Of a stretch of DNA of 64,000 nt, positions 49,385 through 60,540 are shown in pieces. The notes below the pieces were generated by a model that was given only the letters and a program-made list of their open reading frames with translations, was not told the origin of the DNA and did no database searches. The position numbers were made by a program, and so were the translations under genes. The stretch covers positions 1 to 64,000 of the forward strand of contig NW_027507056.1 of assembly GCF_052324685.1 (NCBI RefSeq), written 5' to 3'. Within the stretch, counting starts at the first letter, position 1. Each line of letters begins with the position of its first letter. Origin of the DNA: Brachyhypopomus gauderio. Its lineage: Eukaryota; Chordata; Actinopteri; Gymnotiformes; Hypopomidae.

Positions 49385-49457
49385 GCCTCGTTAGCGCAGT
49401 AGGTAGCGCGTCAGTCTCATAATCTGAAGGTCGTGAGTTCGACCCTCACACGGGGCA
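49385..49457 (+). tRNA. tRNA-Met-CAT: tRNA-Met(CAU) (unit 26)
   Basis: Matches the reference. Unit length 1,976 bp. Confidence 0.97.
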
Positions 49458-50040
49458 GCAGAAGCTTTTTGAAAAGATTGACGAGCCCCCAAAAGATGCT
49501 CAAACGCTCTTTCCTTATTCACTCGCATGCTGAGCACACCCCCTACCTGAAAATAGTATTGGCACATGACTCTTACAGGTCATCCCTAGTTGATTCAAGC
49601 TGTGCTTTTTCTTTTGTAAATTCGCGTGTACACAGCAAGTTGTGTTGCATCCAATTCAATTCTCTCCACTGACCGTTCAGTCAATATCTTGATGGCGTCT
49701 GTATTGACACCTCTACTGAGACATCAAGCTGCCTCTTTGGAGCATGTTCGCTCCCAGATCAAACTGCAGTGTCGTGGTGCCAACACAGAATAATGGACCA
49801 CGTCGGACACTTTTCACTTTTGATTCTTTTTGATTCACTTTTGATGACACGCTTTTGAATACCTGATCACCTGGAATTGGTACCAGCTTGAAGTTAATAG
49901 TGAGTAGACTTATGGAGATTCATTTATTTGAATTTTCTTCTCAAGCCATTTGCAACTCAGAAGCAATGACACTTGTGCACTCATCATTGAGCTTGAGGAA
50001 GTCCAAGGAATTGATCTCTATGTTACTCTCGCTCCGCCGA

Positions 50041-50122
50041 GCTGCGATGGCCGAGAGGTTAAGGCGTTGGACTTGAAATCCAATGGGGTTTCCCCGCGCA
50101 GGTTCGACTCCTGCTTGCAGCG
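50041..50122 (+). tRNA. tRNA-Ser-TGA: tRNA-Ser(UGA) (unit 26)
   Basis: Matches the reference copy. Confidence 0.97.
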
Positions 50123-50526
50123 TGAGTGTCTTGTTGGGCGTGTGGAAAGAGAGAGTGTGCTCTCTTCCTGCTAGCCAGTTTTAAATATGCTTCTCATGCC
50201 ATTTGCAACTTTGTGCTGCCAAACTTTAGCAGTCCTAACTGATCCTGAAATAGTCCCAGGAATTGAGTTACAAATGGCTGCTTCGTCGTTACAATGTGTT
50301 GGCATGGAAATGCAGTGGGGTCTCTTGCAGCGTAGAGGATTAACTTGCCTCTCTAATGTGATTTGTGATGAGACCTTATGCCACCAGTGGGGAGAGCTCG
50401 CACTCACAGGTGCTTCATCCAAAGATCTTCATGCAACATAGCGATGTCTTGTTTCAGGTAAAAGAAAAAGTGCCACATTCTTTCATGGCCGGTCACTGGT
50501 TGCTCCGCCTTGCGCTAAAAGAGGGT

Positions 50527-50598
50527 CTCCCCGTCGGGGAATCGAACCCCGGTCTTCCGCGTGACAGGCGGAGATACTATCCACTATACTAACGAGGA
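50527..50598 (-). tRNA. tRNA-Asp-GTC: tRNA-Asp(GUC) (unit 26)
   Basis: Matches the reference. The spacer beyond has gcgttttttgtc and ctgcaagtgc, shared with units 27 and 31. Confidence 0.97.
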
Positions 50599-51360
50599 CA
50601 CGTGCTGTGTCTCGCAGTGATGCTGAGTCAGGTGACGTGCACTTGTCCCCTTGATTTTAAAGTACTCTGAATCATTGTGCCTGCAAGGAGGTGGTAAAAA
50701 GAACACATTGTGGTGATATTGACTCACTGTTGCCACTCCTCTTTTACCATCGTCAGTTTGTGGACTTATGATAGGAAAAACTCAAAGAATCTTGGTGACC
50801 TACAGGTTTGATTCATCTGCCTTCCTAGTTAAGTCATGCAAACCATTTGCTGCAAAATTGGCTTTAGCTACATTGGCAATTCATTTTGTCTTTGTATTCC
50901 AGTGCATTGTACCGAACTGCAATATCCATCTTAGATCAACTGAGATTTTGCATTTCTCTCTTTCCCACATGCAAGTTCTGAATTTCTTGGCACACATTAC
51001 TGCTTTGCATCTACTAAAAGCACTCCAGAGAAAGCTTCACTTCATACCTTCATGAGGTAGGTGTCGTTTGTACTTGTATTTTGGTGGTATTTTTGTTTTT
51101 TTTTTGTTTGTGTGCGTTTTTTGTCTACTCTTGGAACATCCTGTGATTGGTTAGGGTAGGATTAGAGTTTAATTACGTTGGCCTCAGATTCTGGTTAATT
51201 CCAGGCTTCTTGTGCTAACCTTGTTGTTTGTTAGCTGTTGTTGGCAGTAATTAGTTGCTGCAAGTGCACTTGCCGCCATGCTCCAAGGAGTGAATTGGGG
51301 GCGGATACATTTTTTCTCCAGCTTTGTTAGTTCTTCCTCAGCCTCGCTTCTTCTTTCCTA

Positions 51361-51433
51361 GCCTCGTTAGCGCAGTAGGTAGCGCGTCAGTCTCATAATC
51401 TGAAGGTCGTGAGTTCGACCCTCACACGGGGCA
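51361..51433 (+). tRNA. tRNA-Met-CAT: tRNA-Met(CAU) (unit 27)
   Basis: Matches the reference. Unit length 1,976 bp. Confidence 0.97.
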
Positions 51434-52016
51434 GCAGAAGCTTTTTGAAAAGATTGACGAGCCCCCAAAAGATGCTCAAACGCTCTTTCCTTATTCACTC
51501 GCATGCTGAGCACACCCCCTACCTGAAAATAGTATTGGCACATGACTCTTACAGGTCATCCCTAGTTGATTCAAGCTGTGCTTTTTCTTTTGTAAATTCG
51601 CGTGTACACAGCAAGTTGTGTTGCATCCAATTCAATTCTCTCCACTGACCGTTCAGTCAATATCTTGATGGCGTCTGTATTGACACCTCTACTGAGACAT
51701 CAAGCTGCCTCTTTGGAGCATGTTCGCTCCCAGATCAAACTGCAGTGTCGTGGTGCCAACACAGAATAATGGACCACGTCGGACACTTTTCACTTTTGAT
51801 TCTTTTTGATTCACTTTTGATGACACGCTTTTGAATACCTGATCACCTGGAATTGGTACCAGCTTGAAGTTAATAGTGAGTAGACTTATGGAGATTCATT
51901 TATTTGAATTTTCTTCTCAAGCCATTTGCAACTCAGAAGCAATGACACTTGTGCACTCATCATTGAGCTTGAGGAAGTCCAAGGAATTGATCTCTATGTT
52001 ACTCTCGCTCCGCCGA

Positions 52017-52098
52017 GCTGCGATGGCCGAGAGGTTAAGGCGTTGGACTTGAAATCCAATGGGGTTTCCCCGCGCAGGTTCGACTCCTGCTTGCAGCG
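52017..52098 (+). tRNA. tRNA-Ser-TGA: tRNA-Ser(UGA) (unit 27)
   Basis: Matches the reference copy. Confidence 0.97.
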
Positions 52099-52502
52099 TG
52101 AGTGTCTTGTTGGGCGTGTGGAAAGAGAGAGTGTGCTCTCTTCCTGCTAGCCAGTTTTAAATATGCTTCTCATGCCATTTGCAACTTTGTGCTGCCAAAC
52201 TTTAGCAGTCCTAACTGATCCTGAAATAGTCCCAGGAATTGAGTTACAAATGGCTGCTTCGTCGTTACAATGTGTTGGCATGGAAATGCAGTGGGGTCTC
52301 TTGCAGCGTAGAGGATTAACTTGCCTCTCTAATGTGATTTGTGATGAGACCTTATGCCACCAGTGGGGAGAGCTCGCACTCACAGGTGCTTCATCCAAAG
52401 ATCTTCATGCAACATAGCGATGTCTTGTTTCAGGTAAAAGAAAAAGTGCCACATTCTTTCATGGCCGGTCACTGGTTGCTCCGCCTTGCGCTAAAAGAGG
52501 GT

Positions 52503-52574
52503 CTCCCCGTCGGGGAATCGAACCCCGGTCTTCCGCGTGACAGGCGGAGATACTATCCACTATACTAACGAGGA
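52503..52574 (-). tRNA. tRNA-Asp-GTC: tRNA-Asp(GUC) (unit 27)
   Basis: Matches the reference. A private ggaggttataaa lies in the spacer beyond. Confidence 0.97.
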
Positions 52575-53336
52575 CACGTGCTGTGTCTCGCAGTGATGCT
52601 GAGTCAGGTGACGTGCACTTGTCCCCTTGATTTTAAAGTACTCTGAATCATTGTGCCTGCAAGGAGGTTATAAAAAGAACACATTGTGGTGATATTGACT
52701 CACTGTTGCCACTCCTCTTTTACCATCGTCAGTTTGTGGACTTATGATAGGAAAAACTCAAAGAATCTTGGTGACCTACAGGTTTGATTCATCTGCCTTC
52801 CTAGTTAAGTCATGCAAACCATTTGCTGCAAAATTGGCTTTAGCTACATTGGCAATTCATTTTGTCTTTGTATTCCAGTGCATTGTACCGAACTGCAATA
52901 TCCATCTTAGATCAACTGAGATTTTGCATTTCTCTCTTTCCCACATGCAAGTTCTGAATTTCTTGGCACACATTACTGCTTTGCATCTACTAAAAGCACT
53001 CCAGAGAAAGCTTCACTTCATACCTTCATGAGGTAGGTGTCGTTTGTACTTGTATTTTGGTGGTATTTTTGTTTTTTTTTTGTTTGTGTGCGTTTTTTGT
53101 CTACTCTTGGAACATCCTGTGATTGGTTAGGGTAGGATTAGAGTTTAATTACGTTGGCCTCAGATTCTGGTTAATTCCAGGCTTCTTGTGCTAACCTTGT
53201 TGTTTGTTAGCTGTTGTTGGCAGTAATTAGTTGCTGCAAGTGCACTTGCCGCCATGCTCCAAGGAGTGAATTGGGGGCGGATACATTTTTTCTCCAGCTT
53301 TGTTAGTTCTTCCTCAGCCTCGCTTCTTCTTTCCTA

Positions 53337-53409
53337 GCCTCGTTAGCGCAGTAGGTAGCGCGTCAGTCTCATAATCTGAAGGTCGTGAGTTCGACCCTCA
53401 CACGGGGCA
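53337..53409 (+). tRNA. tRNA-Met-CAT: tRNA-Met(CAU) (unit 28)
   Basis: Matches the reference. The next tRNA-Met is 3,180 bp on because of the insertion. Confidence 0.97.
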
Positions 53410-53992
53410 GCAGAAGCTTTTTGAAAAGATTGACGAGCCCCCAAAAGATGCTCAAACGCTCTTTCCTTATTCACTCGCATGCTGAGCACACCCCCTACCT
53501 GAAAATAGTATTGGCACATGACTCTTACAGGTCATCCCTAGTTGATTCAAGCTGTGCTTTTTCTTTTGTAAATTCGCGTGTACACAGCAAGTTGTGTTGC
53601 ATCCAATTCAATTCTCTCCACTGACCGTTCAGTCAATACCTTGATGGCGTCTGTATTGACACCTCTACTGAGACATCAAGCTGCCTCTTTGGAGCATGTT
53701 CGCTCCCAGATCAAACTGCAGTGTCGTGGAGCCAACACAGAATAATGGACCACGTCGGACACTTTTCACTTTTGATTCTTTTTGATTCACTTTTGATGAC
53801 ACGCTTTTGAATACCTGATCACCTGGAATTGGTACCAGCTTGAAGTTAATAGTGAGTAGACTTATGGAGATTCATTTATTTGAATTTTCTTCTCAAGCCA
53901 TTTGCAACTCAGAAGCAATGACACTTGTGCACTCATCATTGAGCTTGAGGAAGTCCAAGGAATTGATCTCTATGTTACTCTCGCTCCGCCGA

Positions 53993-54074
53993 GCTGCGAT
54001 GGCCGAGAGGTTAAGGCGTTGGACTTGAAATCCAATGGGGTTTCCCTGCGCAGGTTCGACTCCTGCTTGCAGCG
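53993..54074 (+). tRNA. tRNA-Ser-TGA: tRNA-Ser(UGA), variant C55T (unit 28)
   Basis: C55T (54047) in the variable arm turns the G45-C55 pair into a wobble; the change is in a CpG. The rest is unchanged. Confidence 0.94.
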
Positions 54075-54478
54075 TGAGTGTCTTGTTGGGCGTGTGGAAA
54101 GAGAGAGTGTGCTCTCTTCCTGCTAGCCAGTTTTAAATATGCTTCTCATGCCATTTGCAACTTTGTGCTGCCAAACTTTAGCAGTCCTAACTGATCCTGA
54201 AATAGTCCCAGGAATTGAGTTACAAATGGCTGCTTCGTCGTTACAATGTGTTGGCATGGAAATGCAGTGGGGTCTCTTGCAGCTTAGAGGATTAACTTGC
54301 CTCTCTAATGTGATTTGTGATGAGACCTTATGCCACCAGTGGGGAGAGCTTGCACTCACAGGTGCTTCATCCAAAGATCTTCATGCAACATAGCGATGTC
54401 TTGTTTCAGGTAAAAGAAAAAGTGCCACATTCTTTCATGGCCGGTCACTGGTTGCTCCGCCTTGCGCTAAAAGAGGGT

Positions 54479-54550
54479 CTCCCCGTCGGGGAATCGAACC
54501 CCGGTCTTCCGCGTGACAGGCGGAGATACTATCCACTATACTAACGAGGA
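54479..54550 (-). tRNA. tRNA-Asp-GTC: tRNA-Asp(GUC) (unit 28)
   Basis: Matches the reference. The inserted DNA starts 63 bp beyond its 5' end. Confidence 0.97.
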
Positions 54551-54639
54551 CACGTGCTGTGTCTCGCAGTGATGCTGAGTCAGGTGACGTGCACTTGTCC
54601 CCTTGATTTTAACCCTATTATGCAGAAGCGCCCCCTAGT

Positions 54640-54657
54640 GGGCCCGCCGGCGGGCCC
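54640..54657. repeat. 18 bp perfect GC palindrome near the insert's left end
   Basis: GGGCCCGCCGGCGGGCCC equals its own reverse complement. It sits 27 bp inside the insert end, in a subterminal position where transposons often carry inverted motifs. Confidence 0.8.
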
Positions 54658-55127
54658 AGCTCCTTTACGGCGATATAAAACATATTAAACATTAATGAAT
54701 CTCCGAACAAAAGCGCTTAAATCAAAATTTCCTATCCCATCTACATGCCTACCGAGTTTCAGCCGTCTACGTGCAGCCGATCGCGAGATATCCGGCTTTG
54801 AAGTTGACCACAAAAGTGCACCCCGCGAGGGGGTCTCCCGACATATCCGTTTACAAAACATATTTATGTTGTGAAATGTCTTAATGTTTTGTCACCTAAA
54901 AATCGTTTACTAATAAGGCTTTAATTTAAGACCTTAACAGCGTAGATCCGTTGTGGTTAAGTACCTTAAAAAGCTTGCTCACCTCACTGCAAAATTTTCC
55001 AAAATCCGCTTCCTGAATGAGACACTCCGACAAATCTGCCCCCTAAGCGTCACAGAAGCATTCTTAACGCTGATTTGACCCCTCATTACAAAGCTGCAGC
55101 GGTTCTGCTTTGATTTGAGTGGTTTTT

Positions 55128-55617
55128 ATTGGTCTAAAGTGGGGTAGTGACTTTGAATGACAGGTTTTACAACCTCTCCCACGGCGAGGTGCGAAGGGGA
55201 GGGGGGGAGGGTGAACCAATAAGCCCACAGAGACAAGCTGGCGCCTCAGAAGTGATTGAAAGCTGTTCTAACCAATAGTGTACATCCTTCCGAAGCTAAC
55301 CAGCCCTCATATGACATGATTGGTCAAGTATATTTTTAAATTGAGCCCTCGGAAACTGGCGCTTCATTTCCAATTTCGGCCGCTAGCATAGCAACATAAG
55401 CTAACCCTTTGCTAACCTAAGCTAAGCTCCCCAGAACACACTGTTCGGCGAAACTGAAGCAGCCATGGATTATTTTGTTCGTTTTTATGCGGATTGTGGA
55501 TACTTTTGAACATAAACGGATTACTTTGTGTGGAATATATGAGCAATTTTCGGAATTTTCGCCAACCCGGAAGTGAGACGGTACACCGGCTACGACGCGA
55601 TTCTACGTACTGTGAGT
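55128..55617 (+). promoter_or_regulatory. Promoter-like stretch in the insert with candidate splice donor
   Basis: Four CCAAT or ATTGG motifs (55128-55132, 55216-55220, 55272-55276, 55319-55323) are followed by an ETS-type CCGGAAGT at 55567-55574. A strong splice-donor match GTGAGT lies at 55612-55617. Together they resemble the promoter and first exon of a polymerase II gene, perhaps the element's own lost transposase or a captured host fragment. No coding exon follows within the window, so this is only suggestive. Confidence 0.35.
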
Positions 55618-56386
55618 AACAATGGATAATTTTTCATAAGCGATATTGTACAAAATATATATTCTAATACTAAACATTAACTAAGCGTTAGATTATAAAC
55701 AGTTTTAGAGCGTTTGAGTGCTGCAGCACTCTGTATCGTGTCGGATGCTACCGGAGTTGGCTACGGTAACCTAGCTTATGCTGTCGGACTATATTGGACA
55801 TAAATATGATATCATAACGTTCATATTTGGACATGAAATTTAGTCATTGGAATTTTCTGGTCTTGCTGTAATATGTGCAGCATTGTTGTTTGTCGTAGCT
55901 CCTCGGTTTCGTGTAAGGAATTTGTTGGCATGTTAGCTTAGTTGGCTAATGGTGTGTGTCGGGTGTGGCATATTTAGACATGGGTGTGGTGCACTTGACA
56001 TACCTTGGATAAAGCTGAATAACTTTTCAATGCTTGCATGGATTTGCTCCATTTTTTCTGTGTTGTTAGAAAAGACCCTAGCGAAATTTATTGTAATTTC
56101 TGATACCACATTTGAATAACTGTGAATATACATTCCAGTCATGTTCAAGTTCAAGTCAGCATTTGTGACATTCCTGGCATATTAGCATCTGCAATAGAGG
56201 CTCTAAAATAAACCAAATTATGTGAATATGATACTGAAGTGTATTAATATGTTCCCCCAACTGCCTACTTCAGTTTGAGCCATGAATGATAATTTTCCTA
56301 TATGTACAACTTGAGATATCTAGTTTTAATGTGAACTATGTCAAAAATGTTAAAAATGGCCACCAGGCGTGCGAATCTGCAGTATA
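55618..56386. other. AT-rich right part of the insert, no gene seen
   Basis: About 770 bp of AT-rich sequence with no convincing open frame. A 73-codon frame on the minus strand (55933-56154) shows no known motif. If the donor at 55612 is real, this would be intron. Confidence 0.6.
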
Positions 56387-56516
56387 TGAATCATTGTGCC
56401 TGCAAGGAGGTGGCTGCAGGTGCACTTGCCGCCATGCTCCAAGGAGTGAATTGGGGGCGGATACATTTTTTCTCCAGCTTTGTTAGTTCTTCCTCAGCCT
56501 CGCTTCTTCTTTCCTA

Positions 56517-56589
56517 GCCTCGTTAGCGCAGTAGGTAGCGCGTCAGTCTCATAATCTGAAGGTCGTGAGTTCGACCCTCACACGGGGCA
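56517..56589 (+). tRNA. tRNA-Met-CAT: tRNA-Met(CAU) (unit 29)
   Basis: Matches the reference. Only 103 bp of normal leader (56414-56516) survive upstream, so this copy shows whether far-upstream spacer matters for expression. Confidence 0.97.
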
Positions 56590-57172
56590 GCAGAAGCTTT
56601 TTGAAAAGATTGACAAGCCCCCAAAAGATGCTCAAACGCTCTTTCCTTATTCACTCGCATGCTGAGCACACCCCCTACCTGAAAATAGTATTGGCACATG
56701 ACTCTTACAGGTCATCCCTAGTTGATTCAAGCTGTGCTTTTTCTTTTGTAAATTCGCGTGTACACAGCAAGTTGTGTTGCATCCAATTCAATTCTCTCCA
56801 CTGACCGTTCAGTCAATACCTTGTTGGCGTCTGTATTGACACCTCTACTGAGACATCAAGCTGCCTCTTTGGAGCATGTTCGCTCCCAGATCAAACTGCA
56901 GTGTCGTGGTGCCAACACAGAATAATGGACCACGTCGGACACTTTTCACTTTTGATTCTTTTTGATTCACTTTTGATGACACGCTTTTGAATACCTGATC
57001 ACTTGGAATTGGTACCAGCTTGAAGTTAATAGTGAGTAGACTTATGGAGATTCATTTATTTGAATTTTCTTCTCAAGCCATTTGCAACTCAGAAGCAATG
57101 ACACTTGTGCACTCATCATTGAGCTTGAGGAAGTCCAAGGAATTGATCTCTATGTTACTCTCGCTCCGCCGA

Positions 57173-57254
57173 GCTGCGATGGCCGAGAGGTTAAGGCGTT
57201 GGACTTGAAATCCAATGGGGTTTCCCCGCGCAGGTTCGACTCCTGCTTGCAGCG
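57173..57254 (+). tRNA. tRNA-Ser-TGA: tRNA-Ser(UGA) (unit 29)
   Basis: Matches the reference copy. Confidence 0.97.
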
Positions 57255-57658
57255 TGAGTGTCTTGTTGGGCGTGTGGAAAGAGAGAGTGTGCTCTCTTCC
57301 TGCTAGCCAGTTTTAAATATGCTTCTCATGCCATTTGCAACTTTGTGCTGCCAAACTTTAGCAGTCCTAACTGATCCTGAAATAGTCCCAGGAATTGAGT
57401 TACAAATGGCTGCTTTGTCGTTACAATGTGTTGGCATGGAAATGCAGTGGGGTCTCTTGCAGCGTAGAGGATTAACTTGCCTCTCTAATGTGATTTGTGA
57501 TGAGACCTTATGCCACCAGTGGGGAGAGCTTGCACTCACAGGTGCTTCATCCAAAGATCTTCATGCAACATAGCGATGTCTTGTTTCAGGTAAAAGAAAA
57601 AGTGCCACATTCTTTCATGGCCGGTCACTGGTTGCTCCGCCTTGCGCTAAAAGAGGGT

Positions 57659-57730
57659 CTCCCCGTCGGGGAATCGAACCCCGGTCTTCCGCGTGACAGG
57701 CGGAGATACTATCCACTATACTAACGAGGA
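57659..57730 (-). tRNA. tRNA-Asp-GTC: tRNA-Asp(GUC) (unit 29)
   Basis: Matches the reference copy. Confidence 0.97.
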
Positions 57731-58492
57731 CACGTGCTGTGTCTCGCAGTGATGCTGAGTCAGGTGACGTGCACTTGTCCCCTTGATTTTAAAGTACTCT
57801 GAATCATTGTGCCTGCAAGGAGGTGGTAAAAAGAACACATTGTGGTGATATTGACTCACTGTTGCCACTCCTCTTTTACCATCATCAGTTTGTGGACTTA
57901 TGATAGGAAAAACTCAAAGAATCTTGGTGACCTACAGGTTTGATTCATCTGCCTTCCTAGTTAAGTCATGCGAACCATTTGCTGCAAAATTGGCTTTAGC
58001 TACATTGGCAATTCATTTTGTCTTCGTATTCCAGTGCATTGTACCGAACTGCAATATCCATCTTAGATCAACTGAGATTTTGCATTTCTCTCTTTCCCAC
58101 ATGCAAGTTCTGAATTTCTTGGCACACATTACTGCTTTGCATCTACTAAAAGCACTCCAGAGAAAGCTTCACTTCATACCTTCATGAGGTAGCTGTCGTT
58201 TGTACTTGTATTTTGGTGGTATTTTTGTTTTTTTTTTGTTTGTGTGCGTTGTTTGTCTACTCTTGGAACATCCTGTGATTGGTTAGGGTAGGATTAGAGT
58301 TTAATTACGTTGGCCTCAGATTCTGGTTAATTCCAGGCTTCTTGTGCTAACCTTGTTGTTTGTTAGCTGTTGTTGGCAGTAATTAGTTGCTGCAGGTGCA
58401 CTTGCCGCCATGCTCCAAGGAGTGAATTGGGGGCGGATACATTTTTTCTCCAGCTTTGTTAGTTCTTCCTCAGCCTCGCTTCTTCTTTCCTA

Positions 58493-58565
58493 GCCTCGTT
58501 AGCGCAGTAGGTAGCGCGTCAGTCTCATAATCTGAAGGTCGTGAGTTCGACCCTCACACGGGGCA
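58493..58565 (+). tRNA. tRNA-Met-CAT: tRNA-Met(CAU) (unit 30)
   Basis: Matches the reference. Unit length 1,975 bp, one T short in the tacattttt run near 60,416. Confidence 0.97.
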
Positions 58566-59148
58566 GCAGAAGCTTTTTGAAAAGATTGACGAGCCCCCAA
58601 AAGATGCTCAAACGCTCTTTCCTTATTCACTCGCATGCTGAGCACACCCCCTACCTGAAAATAGTATTGGCACATGACTCTTACAGGTCATCCCTAGTTG
58701 ATTCAAGCTGTGCTTTTTCTTTTGTAAATTCGCGTGTACACAGCAAGTTGTGTTGCATCCAATTCAATTCTCTCCACTGACCGTTCAGTCAATACCTTGA
58801 TGGCGTCTGTATTGACACCTCTACTGAGACATCAAGCTGCCTCTTTGGAGCATGTTCGCTCCCAGATCAAACTGCAGTGTCGTGGTGCCAACACAGAATA
58901 ATGGACCACGTCGGACACTTTTCACTTTTGATTCTTTTTGATTCACTTTTGATGACACGCTTTTGAATACCTGATCACCTGGAATTGGTACCAGCTTGAA
59001 GTTAATAGTGAGTAGACTTATGGAGATTCATTTATTTGAATTTTCTTCTCAAGCCATTTGCAACTCAGAAGCAATGACACTTGTGCACTCATCATTGAGC
59101 TTGAGGAAGTCCAAGGAATTGATCTCTATGTTACTCTCGCTCCGCCGA

Positions 59149-59230
59149 GCTGCGATGGCCGAGAGGTTAAGGCGTTGGACTTGAAATCCAATGGGGTTTC
59201 CCCGCGCAGGTTCGACTCCTGCTTGCAGCG
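59149..59230 (+). tRNA. tRNA-Ser-TGA: tRNA-Ser(UGA) (unit 30)
   Basis: Matches the reference copy. Confidence 0.97.
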
Positions 59231-59634
59231 TGAGTGTCTTGTTGGGCGTGTGGAAAGAGAGAGTGTGCTCTCTTCCTGCTAGCCAGTTTTAAATATGCTT
59301 CTCATGCCATTTGCAACTTTGTGCTGCCAAACTTTAGCAGTCCTAACTGATCCTGAAATAGTCCCAGGAATTGAGTTACAAATGGCTGCTTCGTCGTTAC
59401 AATGTGTTGGCATGGAAATGCAGTGGGGTCTCTTGCAGCGTAGAGGATTAACTTGCCTCTCTAATGTGATTTGTGATGAGACCTTATGCCACCAGTGGGG
59501 AGAGCTCGCACTCACAGGTGCTTCATCCAAAGATCTTCATGCAACATAGCGATGTCTTGTTTCAGGTAAAAGAAAAAGTGCCACATTCTTTCATGGCCGG
59601 TCACTGGTTGCTCCGCCTTGCGCTAAAAGAGGGT

Positions 59635-59706
59635 CTCCCCGTCGGGGAATCGAACCCCGGTCTTCCGCGTGACAGGCGGAGATACTATCCACTATACTAA
59701 CGAGGA
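59635..59706 (-). tRNA. tRNA-Asp-GTC: tRNA-Asp(GUC) (unit 30)
   Basis: Matches the reference copy. Confidence 0.97.
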
Positions 59707-60467
59707 CACGTGCTGTGTCTCGCAGTGATGCTGAGTCAGGTGACGTGCACTTGTCCCCTTGATTTTAAAGTACTCTGAATCATTGTGCCTGCAAGGAGGT
59801 GGTAAAAAGAACACATTGTGGTGATATTGACTCACTGTTGCCACTCCTCTTTTACCATCGTCAGTTTGTGGACTTATGATAGGAAAAACTCAAAGAATCT
59901 TGGTGACCTACAGGTTTGATTCATCTGCCTTCCTAGTTAAGTCATGCAAACCATTTGCTGCAAAATTGGCTTTAGCTACATTGGCAATTCATTTTGTCTT
60001 TGTATTCCAGTGCATTGTACCGAACTGCAATATCCATCTTAGATCAACTGAGATTTTGCATTTCTCTCTTTCCCACATGCAAGTTCTGAATTTCTTGGCA
60101 CACATTACTGCTTTGCATCTACTAAAAGCACTCCAGAGAAAGCTTCACTTCATACCTTCATGAGGTAGGTGTCGTTTGTACTTGTATTTTGGTGGTATTT
60201 TTGTTTTTTTTTTGTTTGTGTGCGTTGTTTGTCTACTCTTGGAACATCCTGTGATTGGTTAGGGTAGGATTAGAGTTTAATTACGTTGGCCTCAGATTCT
60301 GGTTAATTCCAGGCTTCTTGTGCTAACCTTGTTGTTTGTTAGCTGTTGTTGGCAGTAATTAGTTGCTGCAGGTGCACTTGCCGCCATGCTCCAAGGAGTG
60401 AATTGGGGGCGGATACATTTTTCTCCAGCTTTGTTAGTTCTTCCTCAGCCTCGCTTCTTCTTTCCTA

Positions 60468-60540
60468 GCCTCGTTAGCGCAGTAGGTAGCGCGTCAGTCT
60501 CATAATCTGAAGGTCGTGAGTTCGACCCTCACATGGGGCA
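60468..60540 (+). tRNA. tRNA-Met-CAT: tRNA-Met(CAU), variant C67T (unit 31)
   Basis: C67T (60534) makes the G6-C67 acceptor pair a wobble; CpG change. Likely still functional. Unit length 1,978 bp. Confidence 0.94.

Larger units (their letters stand above)
1..54612. repeat. Tandem tRNA array, units 1-28
   Basis: Twenty-eight head-to-tail copies of a roughly 1,976 bp unit holding Met(+), Ser(+) and Asp(-) tRNA genes. Unit spacing measured from tRNA-Met to tRNA-Met is 1,972 (unit 1) or 1,974-1,977 bp. Length differences come from an oligo-T tract of about 9-12 T in the Asp-Met spacer and from a 3 bp loss (gattagagttt to gattagttt) in units 5, 9, 11 and 12. Units 1 and 2 also carry single-base homopolymer indels. 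Unit 28 is interrupted in its Asp-Met spacer after the TTAA at 54609-54612. Units differ by only a few substitutions each, as expected for an array homogenised by unequal exchange and gene conversion. Confidence 0.98.
54613..56386. mobile_element. Inserted 1.77 kb, probable piggyBac-family DNA transposon lacking its right end
   Basis: Unrelated to the array and present once. The left boundary is exact: array sequence runs to TTAA (54609-54612) and the insert begins CCCTATTATGCAG. A TTAA target and a terminus starting CCC/CCY are the hallmarks of piggyBac transposons. No inverted match to that end, nor a second TTAA join, is found on the right. There the insert meets array sequence 7 bp past the expected TTAA site, as if a deletion had removed the right end. 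No transposase frame is visible; the longest frames are about 70 codons. It may be a non-autonomous element or the 5' part of a longer one. The family call rests on one end only. Confidence 0.55.

Noticed and set aside
55933-56154. 73-codon minus-strand frame in the insert
   Set aside because: AT-rich, no motif, and no supporting splice or promoter signal on that strand.
56286-56486. 66-codon frame crossing the insert-array junction
   Set aside because: It is created by the junction and joins unrelated sequences.
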